Below are positions 61,222-64,000 of a DNA stretch of 64,000 bases, piece after piece. The position numbers were made by a program, and so were the translations under genes. Under the pieces are notes generated by a model. That model was given only the letters and a program-made list of their open reading frames with translations, was not told where the DNA came from and did no database searches. This stretch comes from Streptomyces sp. NBC_01217 (GTDB lineage Bacteria; Actinomycetota; Actinomycetes; Streptomycetales; Streptomycetaceae): positions 4,565,501 through 4,629,500 of the forward strand of contig NZ_CP108538.1 in the NCBI RefSeq assembly GCF_035994185.1. The letters are read 5' to 3'. The first letter of the stretch is position 1. Each line of letters opens with the position of its first letter.

Positions 61222-61599
61222 TCAGTCCTCGTCGGGCAGCACCACATTCAGCGCCCACGACACGATCGAGATGATCAGACCGCCGAGCACCGCGGTCCAG
61301 AAGCCGTCGACGTGGAAGCTCAGGTCGAACTGACCGGCCAGCCAGGAGGTCAGCAGCAGCATGAGCGCGTTGACCACCAGGGTGATCAGCCCCAGCGTGA
61401 GGATGAAGAGCGGCAGGGTGAGCAACTGCACTATCGGCTTGACCACAAAGTTGATCAGGCCGAAGAGCAGGGCGACCACGATCAGCGTGAGTACCTTGCG
61501 ACCGGTGCTGCCACCACTCAGCGTGATGTCCTGGAGCAGCCAGATGGCCACGGCCAGGGCACCCGCGTTGGCGATCGTCTTGACTACGAAATTCTTCAT
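61222..61599 (-). CDS. Phage-holin-family-type small membrane protein
   Basis: This 125-residue protein has four hydrophobic segments (VKTIANAGALAVAIWLLQ, VLTLIVVALLFGLINFVV, LTLPLFILTLGLITLVVNALMLLLT, FWTAVLGGLIISIVSW). It belongs to the widespread holin-like group (phage holin family 4/DUF360-like), which is not phage-specific. ATG 61599 (MKNFVVKT) is chosen; an ATG seven codons upstream is possible. Its function is unknown. Confidence 0.83.
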   Translation of the reverse strand: MKNFVVKTIANAGALAVAIWLLQDITLSGGSTGRKVLTLIVVALLFGLINFVVKPIVQLLTLPLFILTLGLITLVVNALMLLLTSWLAGQFDLSFHVDGFWTAVLGGLIISIVSWALNVVLPDED

Positions 61600-61667
61600 G
61601 TGTCTGATCGTGGCAGACATGATCGGTGGCGGACACCGGCAGGACAGAGGCAAGGGGCGGACAGGCC

Positions 61668-61985
61668 ATGAAGGCATTCAGGCTGGACGAACTGGAGGCG
61701 GAACGGGCCGCCAACGACGGCGCGTATCTGCAGTTCCTGAAGGAACGGAACATGTCCGTCGGCCTGTACGCACTGGACGCCGGCGAACTCGACCCGCAGC
61801 TGCCGCACAACCAGGACGAGGTCTACTTCATCGTCAGCGGCCGCGCCTCGATCACCGTCGGCATGGAAACCACGCAGGTGGGCAGGGGAAGCGTGGTGTA
61901 CGTACCCGCCGGTGTGGCCCATAAGTTCCACCACATCACCGAGGACCTGCGGGTCATGGTGGTCTTCTCCCCGCCGGAGAGCTGA
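61668..61985 (+). CDS. Cupin-domain protein
   Basis: This 105-residue beta-barrel protein has metal-ligand residues in QLPHNQDEVYFIVSGRAS (cupin motif 1) and GSVVYVPAGVAHKFHH (motif 2). The substrate is unknown. The start is ATG 61668; it is divergent from the holin-like gene with a short shared promoter. Confidence 0.88.
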   Translation: MKAFRLDELEAERAANDGAYLQFLKERNMSVGLYALDAGELDPQLPHNQDEVYFIVSGRASITVGMETTQVGRGSVVYVPAGVAHKFHHITEDLRVMVVFSPPES

Positions 61986-62157
61986 GCGGCTCCAGCTGGG
62001 CGGCTCCAGCAACGGACGGCGATCCGCTCTCAGGGATCCCTAGGGGGTCGATCAGGGGACTTCAAGGGCTGCGGGCTCCCCGCCGGCCCCCTCCGCGCCT
62101 CTAGCATCGAAGTATCGAAGCTCCGGAACAGGAACTCACAGAGACGAGGCAAGGACG

Positions 62158-62373
62158 ATGGCCGTGCGGGAGATATTCGCGGGGATGCCCTGGTGGGTGA
62201 AGTGGATCGCGGTGCCGGTCATCGCGATCGTCGTGTTCGGCGGTCTGATCGCCAGCGTGATCGGGTTCGTGATCGGTCTGCTCTTCAAGGTTCTGGTCTT
62301 CGTGATCCTGGTCGGTGGACTCGTCTTCGTCGTACGGAAGTTCATGTCCTCCTCCTCGCGCGGCGACTGGTAG
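62158..62373 (+). CDS. DUF5326-like small membrane protein
   Basis: This 71-residue protein with a long hydrophobic stretch (WIAVPVIAIVVFGGLIASVIGFVIGLLFKV and LVFVILVGGLVFVVRK, quoted in parts) forms two closely spaced membrane helices. It resembles actinobacterial DUF5326. The ATG is preceded by GACGAGGCAAGG. The function is unknown. The neighbours are the cupin gene and, downstream, ssgR. Confidence 0.75.
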   Translation: MAVREIFAGMPWWVKWIAVPVIAIVVFGGLIASVIGFVIGLLFKVLVFVILVGGLVFVVRKFMSSSSRGDW

Positions 62374-62616
62374 GACGATCGGAAGCCGGGCGGGGCGTTA
62401 GCCCAGCTGAGCTAAGCGCAAGACGAAACCACGCCCCTTGCGGATGCGGCCGATATGGTGGCAGTCCGCTGCCACCACCTGGGAATCAACTGTCCGTCGC
62501 CACCCTGACCAGTGGTTTGTACGGCGCTCGGCCTCCGGACCCCAGTCATGCGGCGGTCTGTGGGGGTGGCCCCCACAGATGGGCTGATCGCCCGTCACCA
62601 TGCCTGGGGGTGACCG
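62374..62616. other. Intergenic region upstream of ssgR with hairpins
   Basis: This stretch contains inverted repeats: GGGGCGT/ACGCCCC (62392-62437), a GGTGGCAG/CTGCCACC hairpin (about 62458-62477), and a TGTGGGGG/CCCCCACA hairpin (about 62560-62578). They may end DUF5326 transcription or bind regulators of ssgR. No tRNA is present. Confidence 0.5.
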
Positions 62617-63387
62617 TTGACCACGGCATCGAGCACTGCTGTCCCGACGCTGATCGGTTCGGTCCAGCGAGCGCTGAGGCTGCTGGAAGCCGTGGGCGCC
62701 CATCGGGACGGGGCGCCCGCGAAACAGCTGGCCAGGGAGGCGGGACTGCCCCTTCCCACGGCCTACCATCTGCTGCGCACCCTGACCCATGAGGGTTATC
62801 TGCGGCGGGAGAACGGCGTGTTCCTCTTCGGGGCCGCCGCCGAGCGCCTGGTCGGCGAGGGATCGCCGCAGATTGGGCACAGCAGAATGACCGAGTCGCT
62901 GGGGCGCTGGCGCGACACCATCGGAGCACCGGTCTACTGCGCCGTCTACCGCGAGGGCGAGATCGAACTCATCGCGGTCGCCGAGAATCCCGCCACACCT
63001 GCGGTGGACGAGTGGGCGTCCTTCCGGGAGACCGGGCACGCCCATGCGATCGGGCAGTGTCTGCTGAGCCAGCTCGACGAGAAGGCCCGCGAGGACCATC
63101 TGGACCGGCACCCCGTCCGGCCGCTGACCCGCTACTCGGTGAGGGACCGTCCGACGTTCCTTGAACGATTGCGATCGCTGGAGCGAATGGAACCTGTCAT
63201 CGAACGACAGGAGTACGCCCTGGGGACGGTCTGCGCAGCCATCCCGATCACCGCCGGATTCACTGCCGCCGCGATGGCGATTTCGGTACCCCTGGAACAA
63301 GAAGAACGGTTGCTCCCCGCAGTCGAACAGCTACGTGGCGAAGTGGCCAACCTCTTGCGTTCGTTCGTGTTCTCTATCAGTATCTGA
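62617..63387 (+). CDS. ssgR: IclR-family regulator SsgR
   Basis: This 256-residue IclR regulator sits directly before ssgA, which SsgR activates in Streptomyces. The helix-turn-helix is GAPAKQLAREAGLPLPTAYHLLRTL, quoted here in its core AKQLAREAGLPLPTAYHLLR, and an IclR effector domain follows (ETGHAHAIGQCLLSQL, ALGTVCAAIP). The start is TTG 62617 (TTASSTAVPTLIGSVQRALRLLEAV); the ribosome-binding site is weak. SsgR-SsgA controls septation and sporulation. Confidence 0.88.
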   Translation: MTTASSTAVPTLIGSVQRALRLLEAVGAHRDGAPAKQLAREAGLPLPTAYHLLRTLTHEGYLRRENGVFLFGAAAERLVGEGSPQIGHSRMTESLGRWRDTIGAPVYCAVYREGEIELIAVAENPATPAVDEWASFRETGHAHAIGQCLLSQLDEKAREDHLDRHPVRPLTRYSVRDRPTFLERLRSLERMEPVIERQEYALGTVCAAIPITAGFTAAAMAISVPLEQEERLLPAVEQLRGEVANLLRSFVFSISI

Positions 63388-63488
63388 AAAATCACTCCTT
63401 GTGATCTGCTATCGCGTGCACCACGATGGCGTCAATAGGGCCATGGGGGATCATTCCTGGCCAGATTCATCTACTGCGGGGTTGAACG

Positions 63489-63926
63489 ATGCGCGAGTCG
63501 GTTCAAGCTGAGGTCATGATGAGCTTCCTCGTCTCCGAGGAGCTCTCTTTCCGGATCCCGGTGGAGCTCCGGTACGAAGTGTGCGATCCGTATGCGATCC
63601 GCATGACCTTCCATCTGCCCGGCGACGCCCCCGTCACCTGGGCATTCGGCCGTGAGCTGCTGCTCGACGGCCTCAACAGCCCCAGTGGCGACGGCGATGT
63701 GCACATCGGGCCCACGGAGCCCGAGGGGCTGTCCGACGTACACATCCGTCTTCAGGTGGGTACGGACCGCGCTCTCTTCCGGGCCGGCACAGCGCCACTC
63801 GTGGCCTTTCTGGACCGGACGGACAAGCTCGTGCCGCTCGGGCAGGAGTGCACGCTGGGTGACTTCGAGGGCAATCTGGAAGAGGCCCTGGGCCGGATCC
63901 TTGCCGAGGAGCAGAACGCTGGCTGA
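63489..63926 (+). CDS. ssgA: Sporulation and septation regulator SsgA
   Basis: SsgA is an actinomycete-specific SALP-family protein that promotes septum formation and spore cleavage in Streptomyces. The 145-residue protein contains the conserved core MSFLVSEELSFRIPVELRYE, DPYAIRMTFHLPGDAPVTWAFGREL (core MTFHLPGDAPVTWAFGREL), and FLDRTDKLVPLGQE. ATG 63489 is used; in-frame ATGs at 63516 and 63519 are alternative starts and correspond to the widely cited N-terminus MSFLV. It is preceded by ssgR. Confidence 0.93.
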   Translation: MRESVQAEVMMSFLVSEELSFRIPVELRYEVCDPYAIRMTFHLPGDAPVTWAFGRELLLDGLNSPSGDGDVHIGPTEPEGLSDVHIRLQVGTDRALFRAGTAPLVAFLDRTDKLVPLGQECTLGDFEGNLEEALGRILAEEQNAG

Positions 63927-64000
63927 GGAGCACGGCGCCGCCGACCGGCCCGCGGTTCGAACAGCACACCTGCTGAATGGGTGAATCGCTCTCCGTACGG

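Noticed and set aside
62392..62437. tRNA-like sequence with GGGGCGTTAGCCCAG and ACGCCCC
   Set aside because: The stem could mimic an acceptor arm, but there is no anticodon arm, T-loop or full length; it is more like a hairpin.
63945..63975. GGTTCGAAC T-loop-like motif near the right edge
   Set aside because: No tRNA fold surrounds it, and it lies just after ssgA with no acceptor stem; probably chance.
1..64000. Biosynthetic gene cluster, prophage or CRISPR array
   Set aside because: No polyketide, peptide-synthetase or phage structural genes and no repeat-spacer arrays were seen; the holin-like gene at 61222 is a widespread small membrane protein.

Overview
The window is the origin-proximal core of a Streptomyces (or very close actinomycete) chromosome. 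Supporting this are the high-GC coding, the frequent GTG starts, a DnaA-box-rich oriC between dnaN and dnaA, ten perfect copies of the Streptomyces parS palindrome GTTTCACGTGAAAC, and the sporulation pair ssgR-ssgA at the right edge. Everything here is read from the sequence and from family knowledge; no database search was run.

Left to right, 1-11 kb holds gnd (partial), dnaN, oriC and dnaA on the minus strand, then rpmH-rnpA-yidD-yidC-khpB, rsmG and parA-parB on the plus strand. At 11-26.5 kb lie a GNAT gene, then on the minus strand trxA, trxB, an anti-sigma factor and sigM, followed by a pseudokinase, murJ and a DUF6049-like membrane protein. cca (+) follows, then an MFS gene, ino1 and its PadR-type regulator (-). 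The sigM to cca block has the same gene content as the mycobacterial sigM/trxB/trxC/mviN/pcnA region. At 26.8-39.5 kb are a bifunctional penicillin-binding protein, a GT87-like mannosyltransferase, an alanine-racemase-like protein, femX, the rpsF-ssb-rpsR-rplI operon, a MATE transporter and dnaB.

The most notable accessory feature is a complete Tn7-like transposon at 39457-46911. It has matching TGTAGG(G/A)TCTC terminal inverted repeats and a 5-bp CTTGT target duplication. It carries a four-gene operon with overlapping stop/start codons (tnsA-, tnsB-, tnsC- and tniQ-like) plus one convergent DUF6193-like cargo gene. It begins 10 bp after the dnaB stop codon, with the tnsA-proximal end facing dnaB, the same geometry as Tn7 beside glmS. 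This raises the possibility that the dnaB 3' end is its attachment site.

From 47 to 64 kb are single metabolic and regulatory genes: an MBL hydrolase, a divergent AraC/SDR pair, a beta-lactamase-like hydrolase, a winged-helix protein, GNATs, a divergent MarR/MFS pair with a palindromic operator, a GlcG/HbpS-like protein, a flavohemoprotein, NUDIX, LysR, a cystathionine gamma-lyase-like enzyme, a holin-like membrane protein, a cupin, a DUF5326-like protein, ssgR and ssgA.

Functionally the region combines replication initiation (DnaA, DnaN, DnaB, SSB), origin segregation (ParA, ParB, parS), membrane insertion and ribosome parts, cell-wall assembly (MurJ, PBP, FemX) and thiol redox. Many parS sites sit in terminator-like hairpins or inside coding sequence, and DnaA boxes also occur upstream of parA and dnaB.
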